Below, one piece after another: positions 54,639-63,407 of a stretch of 64,000 nt of DNA (the first letter of the stretch is position 1; each line of letters starts with the position of its first letter). Below the pieces are notes generated by a model. It was not told the origin of the DNA. It made no database searches and worked only from the letters and a program-made list of their open reading frames with translations. The stretch lies in NCBI GenBank assembly GCA_030442055.1, contig JAUJEB010000007.1, positions 434,001 through 498,000 on the forward strand, in the 5' to 3' direction. The DNA comes from Agaribacillus aureus. GTDB taxonomy: Bacteria > Bacteroidota > Bacteroidia > Cytophagales > Cyclobacteriaceae. The translations under genes and the position numbers were made by a program.

Positions 54639-56957
54639 TTAGTCGATTATGGCAATTTTACCCACGTATTTTTCCTCGCCACTGGTTGCATCGGCACTTA
54701 AAATCAGATAAATTCCTGTCGTCGCTCTTCTGCCATTATAGTCCCTGGCATCCCATGTAGCAGTGCCTCCCTGTGCGCTGGTTTCAAATATAAGCTTTCC
54801 GGCAATATCAGTAATTTTTACAATGGCGCCATTGGCCAGGCCTGATATGCCTATCGTGCCACCAAATTCTTTGGTTACAGGATTTGGAAAAACTTTTACC
54901 AGCTGATGGCTAGGCGTTCCAGGTGTGGCAGTGCTTCTGAAAGAAACGATGCCTTGTTGGGTGGCAACGAAAACCTCACCGGAGGGACCGTTTATTTCAA
55001 GGTCAATGATATTATCGGAGGGCAGGGGGCTGTTATCGGTGGTAAATCTAAATACCTGCGACTCACCGGTTTCTCCGAATAACCAAAGACCGTTGTTGGT
55101 TCCTACCCATTTACGATTGCCCCCGTCAATTTCAATACTGGTGATTAATTCATCGGCCAGCAGAGGGAAACCTTCGAAAATAGGTCTTAAGGCAAATGTC
55201 TTTGGATTGCTTTCCAATAACTCGAAGGATGTGGGGAAATAAACAATACCGCCGCTCGTGGCCAGCCAAATCTGGCCATCCAGGTCCTCTGCCAGATCGT
55301 TTACCTCATTACTGGATATTTGGCCTTCATTGCTGTTTCTACTGATTTTGCTGGTAGTGTTAGTGGTATCATCAAATAGCACAATGGTTCCTCCCTTGTC
55401 AGGATCAACTCTGAGCCACTTATTTTGAGAGGCGGGAACAATAATTTCAGAAGAAAACCTGGCGGAGTTGTTAGTGGGTTGAAAACTTTGCCAGCTACCA
55501 TCACTTTTTAAAACCTGTATGGGACTGTTGGTGCCATAATTGCACAACCACAGATTCCCGTCAAAATCCATGGATAGACTGGATACCCTGGTAAGGCGTC
55601 CGGACGGATCGCTGTTGATCAATGTGCTACCGGGAGTATTTTCGTCGAGAATGGTAAATGTATTCTCATTATCCCATGATAACAATCCGTCGCCGAAGGA
55701 GGCGAAATAGGTTAGACCAGCTGTTGGATCATGGGCGATGTCCACCAGGTCAAATACCTCCGGAATATTTACGGTATTATGCAAACCTGAGCTATTGAAA
55801 TTTGTCCAGCTGCCGTCTTCAAACATAAAAAAGCCATCTGCATTGCCCGCAGGTAAATCATTTTCATATCCGCCGGGAGCAATTACCATTTTCCCATCAT
55901 AACTTTTCATCCTCATAACCTCGTCTGAAAATGGTCCGGAAGGTACAATAGACTCGAATGTGCCATTTTGTTCCCTCTGCAATCCGGCTTTACTGTCTGC
56001 TATCCACAGTTTTCCCGATGCATCTGTCGCAACCATTTTCGGAGCGATAATACTGACATCGGTAATTTCCGAAACATTGTTTTGGCCGCTGATTTCGAGC
56101 AATTTGTTATCCAATACAATCAGTAGGCGGTTTTCACGGCTCGTGGCGGATTGTACCATGTAATTCTCAATTGATAAGAATGCTTCCCACTCATCCCCAT
56201 CGTATTGGTAAATACTGTCATTGTCTACAGCCGTGTATAACTTTCCCTGCCAGCTGTTTATTATTTTAACAGGCGTGGCAGGCAGGCCATTGGTGTCGTC
56301 GAACCTTCTCCAGTTTCTGAAATCAAGCCTGTTGACTGTATTGTCCAGGGAAGCTGCCATAATTCCTTTGTCAGTCGCAATGAACAGGCTATCGCGGAAT
56401 ATGGTACTGTTAAATGCTGTAATGGCCGTTCCGTTTTGACCAATATTGGTGTAGGTTTCTGAAATTTCATTTTTCTCCATGTCAAAAACCACCAATCCAA
56501 AGTCTGCACTTAGGTAGGCGATGTTTTCGTTAAAATGAATGCCACGAAGATATTTGGAACCATTCAGGTCAGCTTCTTTGATAACATTGAAGTTGCTGAT
56601 TTCATTATCCTGTAAAAGGTCTATGTTGCCGTTGGCATACCCCAATATCAGGATGTCGTTGAAAGTGTTGTACCCAAGGGCGCTGATTCCGGTGTCGCTC
56701 AAACCATTTACCTTGGAGATGATAGACGTGCTTTGCTCTTCCGTGTCAAAAAAGAAAAAGCCATTTTTTGAAGCACAATACACCTTAGATTGCGCAACGG
56801 CAACATTGGCTGCCGAATAATAGCTGAAATGTGTGCGCCAGGTACCAATCGGAATATCATTTTGCGCATAGGCGTAAACAGAGAGGTAACTACAGATAAA
56901 GGTGAGGACGAGATATCTAAATCTTCTTTGTGTTAGTCGGGAAAGGGTTCCTATCAT
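54639..56957 (-). CDS. porZ: T9SS protein PorZ-like, propeller with C-terminal sorting domain
   Basis: 772 residues from the ATG at 56957; another ATG at 57017 would overlap tdk by 8 bases and lengthen the signal peptide. After the signal peptide (ending VYAYA), the start IPIGTWRTHFSYYSAANVAV is typical of PorZ, followed by many two-component-regulator-type propeller blades (for example GKLWIADSKAGLQRE, GQIWLATSGGIVYFP, RKWVGTNNGLWLFG) and a type A T9SS C-terminal domain (VFPNPVTKEFGG to KIAIID). PorZ is a surface T9SS component that helps attach A-LPS to cargo. The gene lies between tdk and recO. Confidence 0.82.
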   Translation of the reverse strand: MIGTLSRLTQRRFRYLVLTFICSYLSVYAYAQNDIPIGTWRTHFSYYSAANVAVAQSKVYCASKNGFFFFDTEEQSTSIISKVNGLSDTGISALGYNTFNDILILGYANGNIDLLQDNEISNFNVIKEADLNGSKYLRGIHFNENIAYLSADFGLVVFDMEKNEISETYTNIGQNGTAITAFNSTIFRDSLFIATDKGIMAASLDNTVNRLDFRNWRRFDDTNGLPATPVKIINSWQGKLYTAVDNDSIYQYDGDEWEAFLSIENYMVQSATSRENRLLIVLDNKLLEISGQNNVSEITDVSIIAPKMVATDASGKLWIADSKAGLQREQNGTFESIVPSGPFSDEVMRMKSYDGKMVIAPGGYENDLPAGNADGFFMFEDGSWTNFNSSGLHNTVNIPEVFDLVDIAHDPTAGLTYFASFGDGLLSWDNENTFTILDENTPGSTLINSDPSGRLTRVSSLSMDFDGNLWLCNYGTNSPIQVLKSDGSWQSFQPTNNSARFSSEIIVPASQNKWLRVDPDKGGTIVLFDDTTNTTSKISRNSNEGQISSNEVNDLAEDLDGQIWLATSGGIVYFPTSFELLESNPKTFALRPIFEGFPLLADELITSIEIDGGNRKWVGTNNGLWLFGETGESQVFRFTTDNSPLPSDNIIDLEINGPSGEVFVATQQGIVSFRSTATPGTPSHQLVKVFPNPVTKEFGGTIGISGLANGAIVKITDIAGKLIFETSAQGGTATWDARDYNGRRATTGIYLILSADATSGEEKYVGKIAIID

Positions 56958-57009
56958 TAAATATTTACTGCTAATTTTTATTTGTTTTTTTAGGATTACA
57001 TTAGATACA

Positions 57010-57618
57010 TCAGACATTGGCGTTTTGTTCCTTTAATCCTTTGGTAAAACAACGTCGGCAACGTGCCTCATATTCTTGGGTTTCTCCCAATAATATTTGC
57101 TCTTTTGATTGGGCCAGCCGGAAAGAGTAGGATGCTACATCCCCACATACCATGCATATGGCGTGTACTTTGGTTACAAATTCAGCAATGGCCATTAGGG
57201 CCGGCATGGCCCCAAAGGGTTCTCCGGCAAAGTCCATGTCGAGGCCGGCGACAATCACTCTTTTACCACTGTTGGCCAATTTGGTGCACACCTCTACCAA
57301 TTGATTGTCAAAGAATTGTGCTTCGTCTATGCCTACCACCTCACTGTGGGAGGCCAGCAATAAAATATCATTGGCAAATTGCACCGGTGTGGATCTTATC
57401 TTATTTTCATTGTGTGAAACCACATCGGATTCATGGTATCTTTTATCAACGATCGGCTTAAAAATTTCCACCTGCTGCCTTGCAATTAAAGTGCGATTGA
57501 GCCTTCTTATCAATTCCTCGGTTTTTCCTGAAAACATAGAGCCGCATATCACTTCAATCCAGCCGGTTTTCGGTCCCTTATCTTCACCCTTTCTGCTAAA
57601 ATGGGGCTCAATAAACAT
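57010..57618 (-). CDS. tdk: Thymidine kinase
   Basis: 202 residues. The P-loop is GSMFSGKTEELIRR near residue 27, the Asp motif DEAQFF, and the zinc-binding cysteines CMVCG and CRRCF, the arrangement of type II thymidine kinases. It phosphorylates thymidine with ATP in the salvage pathway. It is the first gene of the tdk-porZ-recO-TM2 group on the minus strand. Confidence 0.93.
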   Translation of the reverse strand: MFIEPHFSRKGEDKGPKTGWIEVICGSMFSGKTEELIRRLNRTLIARQQVEIFKPIVDKRYHESDVVSHNENKIRSTPVQFANDILLLASHSEVVGIDEAQFFDNQLVEVCTKLANSGKRVIVAGLDMDFAGEPFGAMPALMAIAEFVTKVHAICMVCGDVASYSFRLAQSKEQILLGETQEYEARCRRCFTKGLKEQNANV

Positions 57619-57811
57619 AAATTAAACTTTGTTGATGGAATAAATTTCCTAAAAGTAATAAATAATCCATTGTCAAGGACAATAATTTTATGGCCATTCA
57701 ATTTAGCGGTGTAAGGCCGAGACCGGCTTGCTATGGTCAATAGTTGTGGTGCCGGCTTTTTGGGTATTGTCCTGAATTACAGCACGATATTTACCATTGT
57801 GTAAGCGGGTA

Positions 57812-58132
57812 CTAAGAATATTTCAGGTGGGGCAGCTTGCTTTCTTCGGGTACCTCAATGACAATATCTCCCAGGGCCTGGCATTGGCAAGCCAACCTTT
57901 CATCCGGCCCAAGCCTGGCATCTTTTCTCATTTTTTCCTCAAAATTTGACAAGGCACTCAGTTGATCTTTTCCTTTGAGCACTTTCATTTTACAGGTGGT
58001 GCACCTTCCTTTGCCGCCGCAGGCATGCATCCAATCTATAAAGTTATCATGCATAATATTAAGCACGGTTTTTGAGTTATTATCGCTAACGACTTGTTTA
58101 TAATTCAAATTACTAATCGTTATCTTTGACAT
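57812..58132 (-). CDS. 2Fe-2S ferredoxin
   Basis: 106 residues of the plant/adrenodoxin-like type. Cluster cysteines are in HACGGKGRCTTCKMKV and in CQCQ further on, with Cys-x5-Cys-x2-Cys and a fourth after about 37 residues. No signal peptide, so cytoplasmic. It serves as an electron carrier; partner not in the window. Divergent from the 340-aa gene with only 32 bases between. Confidence 0.9.
   Translation of the reverse strand: MSKITISNLNYKQVVSDNNSKTVLNIMHDNFIDWMHACGGKGRCTTCKMKVLKGKDQLSALSNFEEKMRKDARLGPDERLACQCQALGDIVIEVPEESKLPHLKYS
58121..58128 (+). promoter_or_regulatory. Putative -7 box (TATCTTTG) of the 340-aa gene
   Basis: Exact TAnnTTTG match with a TTG 24 bases upstream, 36 bases before the ATG at 58165. 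It lies within the 5' end of the divergent ferredoxin gene, so the two transcripts would overlap at their starts. Confidence 0.45.
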
Positions 58133-58164
58133 AAAAATTTATCTTTATAAGAAATCGTTGATTC

Positions 58165-59187
58165 ATGGAAAGCAAATTAAATCATTCTGCCATTGAAAAA
58201 TACAGTAAAAGATTTTCAGATAATTTAATATCAACATTTTTCTCAAATAAAGAGGTAATAACCGGAAGTGAGATATTAAATTTTTTTGAGGTCAAACAGG
58301 TAAATTTGTTTATCCTCAAGCATTTGTTCGAAAACTGGAAGGATGAGACCAATCACCTTAAAAGCCCTTACTTTGACTACGATAATGACGTTGTTAAAAA
58401 AGCATTGGAAAATTTCATGAACCTGCTTTCCCAGCATATAAAAATCAAAAAAGAAGATTTTAAACCGCTATTGGTCAGTGCTGTAAAAGATACGATTCTG
58501 TTAGTATTTTCCCCTTACGACTATTATCACCAACACATAAGTCGGCACGATAAAAATAAAATACAACTGGCGACTTTAAAAGAGAGCTCAAAATATATGA
58601 AGATTAACAAGCCCTTGCACCTGGCTCTGGTAGAAAAAATGGAGCGTGCCAAAGCCGGAGCGCTCAGTAGCGAGGAGGCTTTGCAATACCTGGACGAAGC
58701 GATAGGAAACCTAAGCGCCCCTCCGGAGGATTTTGAGGAATACGAAGGCCAGTTTTCAAAGATTATTCCCTTAGATGTCAACAAGTTTTATGAGGATGCC
58801 GGACCGGAACTGGAAGCCAGCCAGCCCGAACCCGCCGGAAGTGAGGACACAAAGACGGTGAATGAAAAATATTCAAAAGAGAGTAAAACGCTTTTGGATG
58901 AAATTAGTTCTGAATCGGGTACTACGCTGGTAGAGTTGCATCAGAATAAAAAAATCAAGAGCATTAAGAAGCACATCACCATCAATCAAAGATTTATGTT
59001 TGTCAATGAATTATTTGATGGGGATACAAACGCTTTTAATCAGGCCTTGGAGGCGTTGGAGGAACAGCATAATCATGATCAGGCGCTTGAATTCCTGATA
59101 AACAATTACGCGAAAAAGAACGACTGGCTTATGGACAGTGACGAGGTCGTGGAATTTTTAGATGTCCTTGGCAAAAGATTCCCCTGA
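58165..59187 (+). CDS. Hypothetical protein, 340 aa
   Basis: A soluble, mostly helical protein with a basic/aromatic N-terminal half (FFSNKEVITGSEILNFFEVKQ, LLVFSPYDYYHQHI) and a clear acidic, low-complexity hinge (about residues 215-235, PELEASQPEPAGSEDTK) before a conserved C-terminal part (NQRFMFVNELFDGDTNAFNQ). The last phrase is very similar to the C-terminal motif found in many Bacteroidota proteins of unknown function. No enzyme motif is seen. It seems to be a two-part cytoplasmic protein of unknown function. Confidence 0.75.
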   Translation: MESKLNHSAIEKYSKRFSDNLISTFFSNKEVITGSEILNFFEVKQVNLFILKHLFENWKDETNHLKSPYFDYDNDVVKKALENFMNLLSQHIKIKKEDFKPLLVSAVKDTILLVFSPYDYYHQHISRHDKNKIQLATLKESSKYMKINKPLHLALVEKMERAKAGALSSEEALQYLDEAIGNLSAPPEDFEEYEGQFSKIIPLDVNKFYEDAGPELEASQPEPAGSEDTKTVNEKYSKESKTLLDEISSESGTTLVELHQNKKIKSIKKHITINQRFMFVNELFDGDTNAFNQALEALEEQHNHDQALEFLINNYAKKNDWLMDSDEVVEFLDVLGKRFP

Positions 59188-59291
59188 ACGTAGGAATTAT
59201 TATCTAAATTAAGCTATGATTTGGGAAGAAGCCACTGACACCAGTGGTGCAGTGACTTTCACAGGCATATTATAGTACATTCATAAGAAAA

Positions 59292-59786
59292 TTACAACGC
59301 ATCCTGATCAGCTCCTTCAGGCCGTGCAGTGCCAAATTCCTCTGCGGCTATTTTCCAGGCAGTGGCTGGTTTTTCAGTCAGAAATTTTCCGGCGATTTTT
59401 GAAGTAGGTGCAGCGGAGCCGGCTTCGCTGGCGGCTGCCCTCAGTAAATTCTTATCCACCTCATTTGTTAACCACCTCGCTCCGGCCACGCCGACAAGTG
59501 CGGCACCTACCAGGGAAGAAAGTGTCAGGCTTGGTTCCATCGCGGTCTCGCCGGTGGTAGTGCCCAAAATATTGGACGCTGCGAATGGCCCGTAAAGACC
59601 CCATGAAATAGCCGCTCCAATTCCTCCCACGAGAACATTACCAATGAAGCCGGGCCGGAGAATTTTACGTCCGCCATATTCAGTTGTTTTAGGAAAAATA
59701 AAGCCGTTGTCGCTCATCAGAGCATTTACAAAACCGCCTATAGCACCGGCGGCCAGTACAATAAAAAGAACATTCCAAAGTGTCAT
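59292..59786 (-). CDS. Small membrane protein, glycine/alanine-rich
   Basis: 164 residues. The first helix (LWNVLFIVLAAGAIGGFVNAL), a basic loop, then two more helices (IGNVLVGGIGAAISWGLYGP, LSSLVGAALVGVAGARWL) and a hydrophilic C-terminal tail (about 45 residues). The glycine-rich helices pack closely, as in small membrane assemblies. Not recognised. It stands alone, with a short hairpin CCACTG/CAGTGG at 59232-59247 between it and the convergent 340-aa gene. Confidence 0.75.
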   Translation of the reverse strand: MTLWNVLFIVLAAGAIGGFVNALMSDNGFIFPKTTEYGGRKILRPGFIGNVLVGGIGAAISWGLYGPFAASNILGTTTGETAMEPSLTLSSLVGAALVGVAGARWLTNEVDKNLLRAAASEAGSAAPTSKIAGKFLTEKPATAWKIAAEEFGTARPEGADQDAL

Positions 59787-59867
59787 GGTCGTAGGTTATT
59801 ATTTGTTCCCAACATTATGGAATTTCAACTATTAAGTCAATACACAATCTTTGGTATTTTTAAGGCT

Positions 59868-60692
59868 TTATTTTGCATATACGCCGCTTTGTAACATGAG
59901 CGCGCCGTTTTTCAAATGGGCCAACACGTTTGTGAGCTTTGGCTTGGTAGTCTCTTCCATTAGTACGTTCAGCCCGATCTTGGGTGGCCCAAATTCAGCT
60001 AGTTTTGACATCAGCGCTTCAAAGAAATCTATTCCCGCCTGCGTTTGATCGGTCGATTGCTTCCTGACCAACTCAAGCCTCCCAAGTATTTCATCCATTT
60101 CTTCCTTCTTAAAAAGGAAGCTGCAATCAGCATGACTTGCCCATGGCATTGGATAGGTTACCTGTCCATTTCCTTTCTTAAATATGTCGTAGTATATAAA
60201 GTGGCCACCGGTTTTTAACACCCGGTTGATCTCAGCGTAAAAGGTCTTCTTATCGGGAATATTCATTTGAACATGCTGTGTCCAAACCACGTCGAAAGTG
60301 CCATCTTCAAACGGAAGCGCTGTGGCATCACCCTGCACAAAGGTAGTTTTATGGTCCAACCCTACAAGTTCTGAAAGTTTACGGGCCGTTCTTATATATT
60401 CCTCACTAAGATCGATCCCGGTGGTAATACAGTCGAATTCATCAGCCAGCATTCTACACGGACCACCCAGACCACAGCCTACATCCAGGACTTTACATCC
60501 CGTGATGTCAATAGATCCGGCAATCTCCCTGGAAACTGCGGCGCCCCTTACGTGAAACTCGTCGACACCGGCTATGTCTACTCTTGAAACGGAATTTATA
60601 TCATTACCCTGTTCCTCCAGCCTGGTGATAATGTCCTCAAAAAGCCCTGCTTTGAAGTAATGGTTTTCTATCTGTTGGTTTAAGCTTTCCAT
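59868..60692 (-). CDS. SAM-dependent methyltransferase, sarcosine/dimethylglycine type
   Basis: 274 residues. Motif I is KVLDVGCGLGGPC (residues 67-79), the ribose acid is in GIDLSEEYIRTARKL, and motif II/III are LPFEDGTFDVVWTQHVQMNIPDK. The opening HYFKAGLFEDI and the phrase YDIFKKG with PMPWASHADCSFL resemble glycine/sarcosine/dimethylglycine N-methyltransferases and sterol-type methyltransferases. The substrate cannot be fixed. It stands alone. Confidence 0.83.
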   Translation of the reverse strand: MESLNQQIENHYFKAGLFEDIITRLEEQGNDINSVSRVDIAGVDEFHVRGAAVSREIAGSIDITGCKVLDVGCGLGGPCRMLADEFDCITTGIDLSEEYIRTARKLSELVGLDHKTTFVQGDATALPFEDGTFDVVWTQHVQMNIPDKKTFYAEINRVLKTGGHFIYYDIFKKGNGQVTYPMPWASHADCSFLFKKEEMDEILGRLELVRKQSTDQTQAGIDFFEALMSKLAEFGPPKIGLNVLMEETTKPKLTNVLAHLKNGALMLQSGVYAK

Positions 60693-60877
60693 TTTATATC
60701 ATTTTAATTATCAATGTCATGCATTTTCTTAATAGAGATAAAAAGGCGGACATTACCGATGAAGTTTACTTTTTTGAAATTAGCTTCTCAAATGAATATA
60801 CAAAATGCATTTAATGAAATGCTAAGCCAATACCAAAATGCGTAATAGGCCGGTGTATTTTTTGATTTTGAGTTTCC

Positions 60878-61516
60878 CTAGAATTGAATCGTAGAAAACT
60901 TTTTTAGAGAGGAAATAAAGTGTTCCGGTGCGGTAGTTGTTTTTAGATTTTGAAAATCTTTTTCGGGCATATACTTTTTAAGTATGGGCCAACAATCTTC
61001 CAGGTCATTTTTCCTTGGCCCAAATTTATCATCCGACAATAAATAAAAGCCGAAATCACTGTATAGCTTTATAGCCCGGTAGCTCTCTGGTTGTGTGTGC
61101 AGGTAAACCGGATAGTCAGCTGACTTTAAGTCTTTCATAATGACGGAAAGCAGTGCTCTGCCAATGCCAAGTCCTTCATAACCTTTCAAAACTTTTAGCC
61201 AGTGGATACTATTAAATTCACCATATGCTTCCCATAACAAACAGGTGGCGATTGGCCGGTCATTTTGATCACAAACGAATAATGTTTTATTGTAGAATAA
61301 TTCTTCTTTGTCCCCGTAAGTAGTATTAAAAAATTCGGTCATAAACCCGTCATATTCATTGGCGGTGATTGGGTCGTCGAAGGGCATTGATTTCCATATA
61401 CCTAATTCGTCTTTTCTGCAATTTCGTGTGATGTAGCCCTTTGGTAACTCCGACAACGCATTGGTATTTAGCGCCTTGCACATCATGAAAATATTTTTGT
61501 CCGGTAATTCTTCCAT
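60878..61516 (-). CDS. GNAT family N-acetyltransferase
   Basis: 212 residues. The acetyl-CoA-binding motif A is KGYEGLGIGRALLSVIM (R/Q-x2-G-x-G/A type), preceded by IATCLLWEAYGEFNSIHWLKV and followed by YLHTQPESYRAIKLYSDFGFY, motif B of GNAT enzymes. It acetylates an unknown amine. It stands alone on the minus strand, with 62 bases to the next gene. Confidence 0.88.
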   Translation of the reverse strand: MEELPDKNIFMMCKALNTNALSELPKGYITRNCRKDELGIWKSMPFDDPITANEYDGFMTEFFNTTYGDKEELFYNKTLFVCDQNDRPIATCLLWEAYGEFNSIHWLKVLKGYEGLGIGRALLSVIMKDLKSADYPVYLHTQPESYRAIKLYSDFGFYLLSDDKFGPRKNDLEDCWPILKKYMPEKDFQNLKTTTAPEHFISSLKKFSTIQF

Positions 61517-61578
61517 TGTTATTTACCTTTGATGCTTTCCCGCCCCTAATGTAATTAGATCAGCCGAATGTGTTGCAT

Positions 61579-62079
61579 TTATTGTTCGCTTTCCGGGTCG
61601 TGTAGTTTTTGATTCTTTACAATTTTATTCATCATTTTGATAATTCTATTGGCTTTGGTCTCCTCGGTTTTAGCATCATAGATCCAATCCAAATACACCT
61701 TCTGTTCCCCTTCGGGAAGATTGCTGAAGTTTTCATAGGCACGTTTCGGTTCGTGTTCAAAACAAAGTATGATCTCTTCAGGTATCTCAAGTGGTGACTC
61801 GTCCAGGTAGAGTACGATATTCACATAGTCACCAGCCTGCTTGCGTATTTTTTTTCTTATATTGGCTTTTACTGGCAAAAACAAGCCCCCTGTTGCCATA
61901 GGCATCAGCTTATATTGACTTAAAGGATGTTCATCAATACTTCCTTTTACTTTAATCCAACCAAATGGTACTTTTCTTTTTGATAAGGTCACCGGTATTG
62001 AAGCGTAAGTCCAGCTTCCTTTTCCAGGGCTTTTTTGTAAGAGATATGCTCCATTTACGATAGGTTCTTTGTTTTTCAT
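61579..62079 (-). CDS. YdeI/OmpD-associated family protein with DUF1905-like domain
   Basis: 166 residues. The first two thirds are a beta-barrel-like DUF1905 domain (WTYASIPVTLSKRKVPFGWIKVKGSID, PLSQYKLMPMATGGLFLPVKANIRK split over residues 20-80), and the C-terminal helical part (LPEGEQKVYLDWIYDAKTEETKANRI) is the YdeI/OmdA motif that contains KT(E)ETxxxR. Members have been linked to bacteriocin protection, but function is not established. Confidence 0.86.
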   Translation of the reverse strand: MKNKEPIVNGAYLLQKSPGKGSWTYASIPVTLSKRKVPFGWIKVKGSIDEHPLSQYKLMPMATGGLFLPVKANIRKKIRKQAGDYVNIVLYLDESPLEIPEEIILCFEHEPKRAYENFSNLPEGEQKVYLDWIYDAKTEETKANRIIKMMNKIVKNQKLHDPESEQ

Positions 62080-62152
62080 TGACCAAAATTAGGGACTAAC
62101 GGTGACAGCGGTATGTCAGGGGTAATTTTTATTGGTTAGTTTAGGTTTGGTA

Positions 62153-62515
62153 TTACTGTAAAATAATATCTCCGTCAATGTTTAATTGCTTATGAAGTTT
62201 TCTGGCGACATCCATCGTGATATCTCTTTTGCCCCTTAAATGTTCGCTAACCCTTGTTTTTGGAATGTCAAGTCTTTGGGCCAAATCCGACTGTTTCAAT
62301 CCTAATTCATACATTCTCAATTTAATCACCTCTATCAGGGAAGGTGTTTCAATTTTGAAGTGCTTATCCTCATATTGTGCGACCAAATCAGAAAGCCTGT
62401 CCATCATAACAAAATCGGGATTATCAAAACTGTGATTATCTCCAATTTTAATCATTAGCTCATCAATTTTTTTGAGGGCTTCCTCATATTGTTTTTTAGT
62501 TTCAACTGTTTTCAT
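62153..62515 (-). CDS. higA: HigA-type antitoxin (XRE HTH), probably orphan
   Basis: 120 residues. The C-terminal HTH reads IEVIKLRMYELGLKQSDLAQRL then IPKTRVSEHLRGKRDITMDVARKLHKQL, the pattern of HigA antitoxins of HigBA modules; the N-terminal helix is the toxin-neutralising part. In the usual order higB precedes higA. Here only the last 22 codons of higB remain upstream (62527-62595), 11 bases before this start, so the antitoxin has lost its toxin. It may now act as an orphan repressor or an anti-addiction factor. Confidence 0.87.
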   Translation of the reverse strand: MKTVETKKQYEEALKKIDELMIKIGDNHSFDNPDFVMMDRLSDLVAQYEDKHFKIETPSLIEVIKLRMYELGLKQSDLAQRLDIPKTRVSEHLRGKRDITMDVARKLHKQLNIDGDIILQ

Positions 62516-62526
62516 GGTACTGTTTA

Positions 62527-62595
62527 TTAAATGTTTTTTGCATCTATTTTATCATATTCGGCATGAGTACCGATCCATCTGATGTATACTTCTGC
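62527..62595 (-). pseudogene. higB: Truncated higB toxin (C-terminal remnant)
   Basis: On the minus strand, 22 codons before a TAA read AEVYIRWIGTHAEYDKIDAKN then I. The phrase WIGTHAEYDKIDA is the conserved C-terminus of HigB mRNA interferases. The rest of the toxin is missing; the foreign upstream sequence is the 229-aa gene, whose stop overlaps this remnant. Confidence 0.8.
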
Positions 62596-63284
62596 TATTG
62601 CTGATTATAATAATTTTGAGCGGCCTGTAAGGTCAGTGCCTTATCATTTGAATACATGGGCCCTTCTTTTGAGATTAGAATCCCCTTAATATTTGAGTCG
62701 GGTTGATAGTAAGTCTTTGTGTTGTAATCAATACCAAGATTCATTAAATATTTAATCAATAGGCTGGCGTCTAACTTGTTTTTGATCATTCTTTCATTTT
62801 CATATCTTGCTAAATCCTCAAAATCCAGCGGTGGGCCATGCTGATGAAATTCCCATTTTCCTTCTTTCATCGCGTATACATATCTGAATTTAGCATCAGC
62901 TGTGGTGGCCAGTGGATTTGCATATTCAAACATGGTAGCATCCGGAACGATTGTAGCCCTTACCAGTTCACACCTCAACCTTTCCGAAACCACCGAAGGG
63001 GCTGCTCCGTCTGTTCCTAATATGGTGTTAGAGATCATGGCTGTCCAACCATTGGTTGTTTTGAGGAAGAGAAATCTTCTGATTTCTGTAACGCTAATTG
63101 GCAGCAACTGTAACAGGTTTGCTTCCAAATCACCGGTCAATTCGGTTTTTTGAAGTTCCCGGTTTTCATTGATTTCAAGTGGCTTTTGCCATTGCAGGAA
63201 TTCAGCAACGATATCACCCAACCTGGCTTTTAAAAAATACACCGAGTCGGTTAAGGGACTATATTTTTCATTAAAGAATTTCAT
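62595..63284 (-). CDS. Hypothetical protein, 229 aa
   Basis: A soluble protein without signal peptide or membrane segments. Readable phrases include LPISVTEIRRFLFLKTTNGWTAMI and GPPLDFEDLARYENERM, with the aromatic-rich C-terminus SNDKALTLQAAQNYYNQQ. No family is recognised. Its stop codon lies inside the frame of the truncated higB remnant, so this gene and the deletion that removed the toxin body share a junction; it may have arrived with that rearrangement. Confidence 0.7.
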   Translation of the reverse strand: MKFFNEKYSPLTDSVYFLKARLGDIVAEFLQWQKPLEINENRELQKTELTGDLEANLLQLLPISVTEIRRFLFLKTTNGWTAMISNTILGTDGAAPSVVSERLRCELVRATIVPDATMFEYANPLATTADAKFRYVYAMKEGKWEFHQHGPPLDFEDLARYENERMIKNKLDASLLIKYLMNLGIDYNTKTYYQPDSNIKGILISKEGPMYSNDKALTLQAAQNYYNQQ

Positions 63285-63407
63285 TTTATTGTGGCTGGCA
63301 TTTTATCATTTGGTCCAATCAATTTATAGAGATCAATGCTTGCCGGCATATTTTTATAATTTGGAATTAAAAAAATCGATCACTTTGAGATCGCCGGATC
63401 AAAAAGC

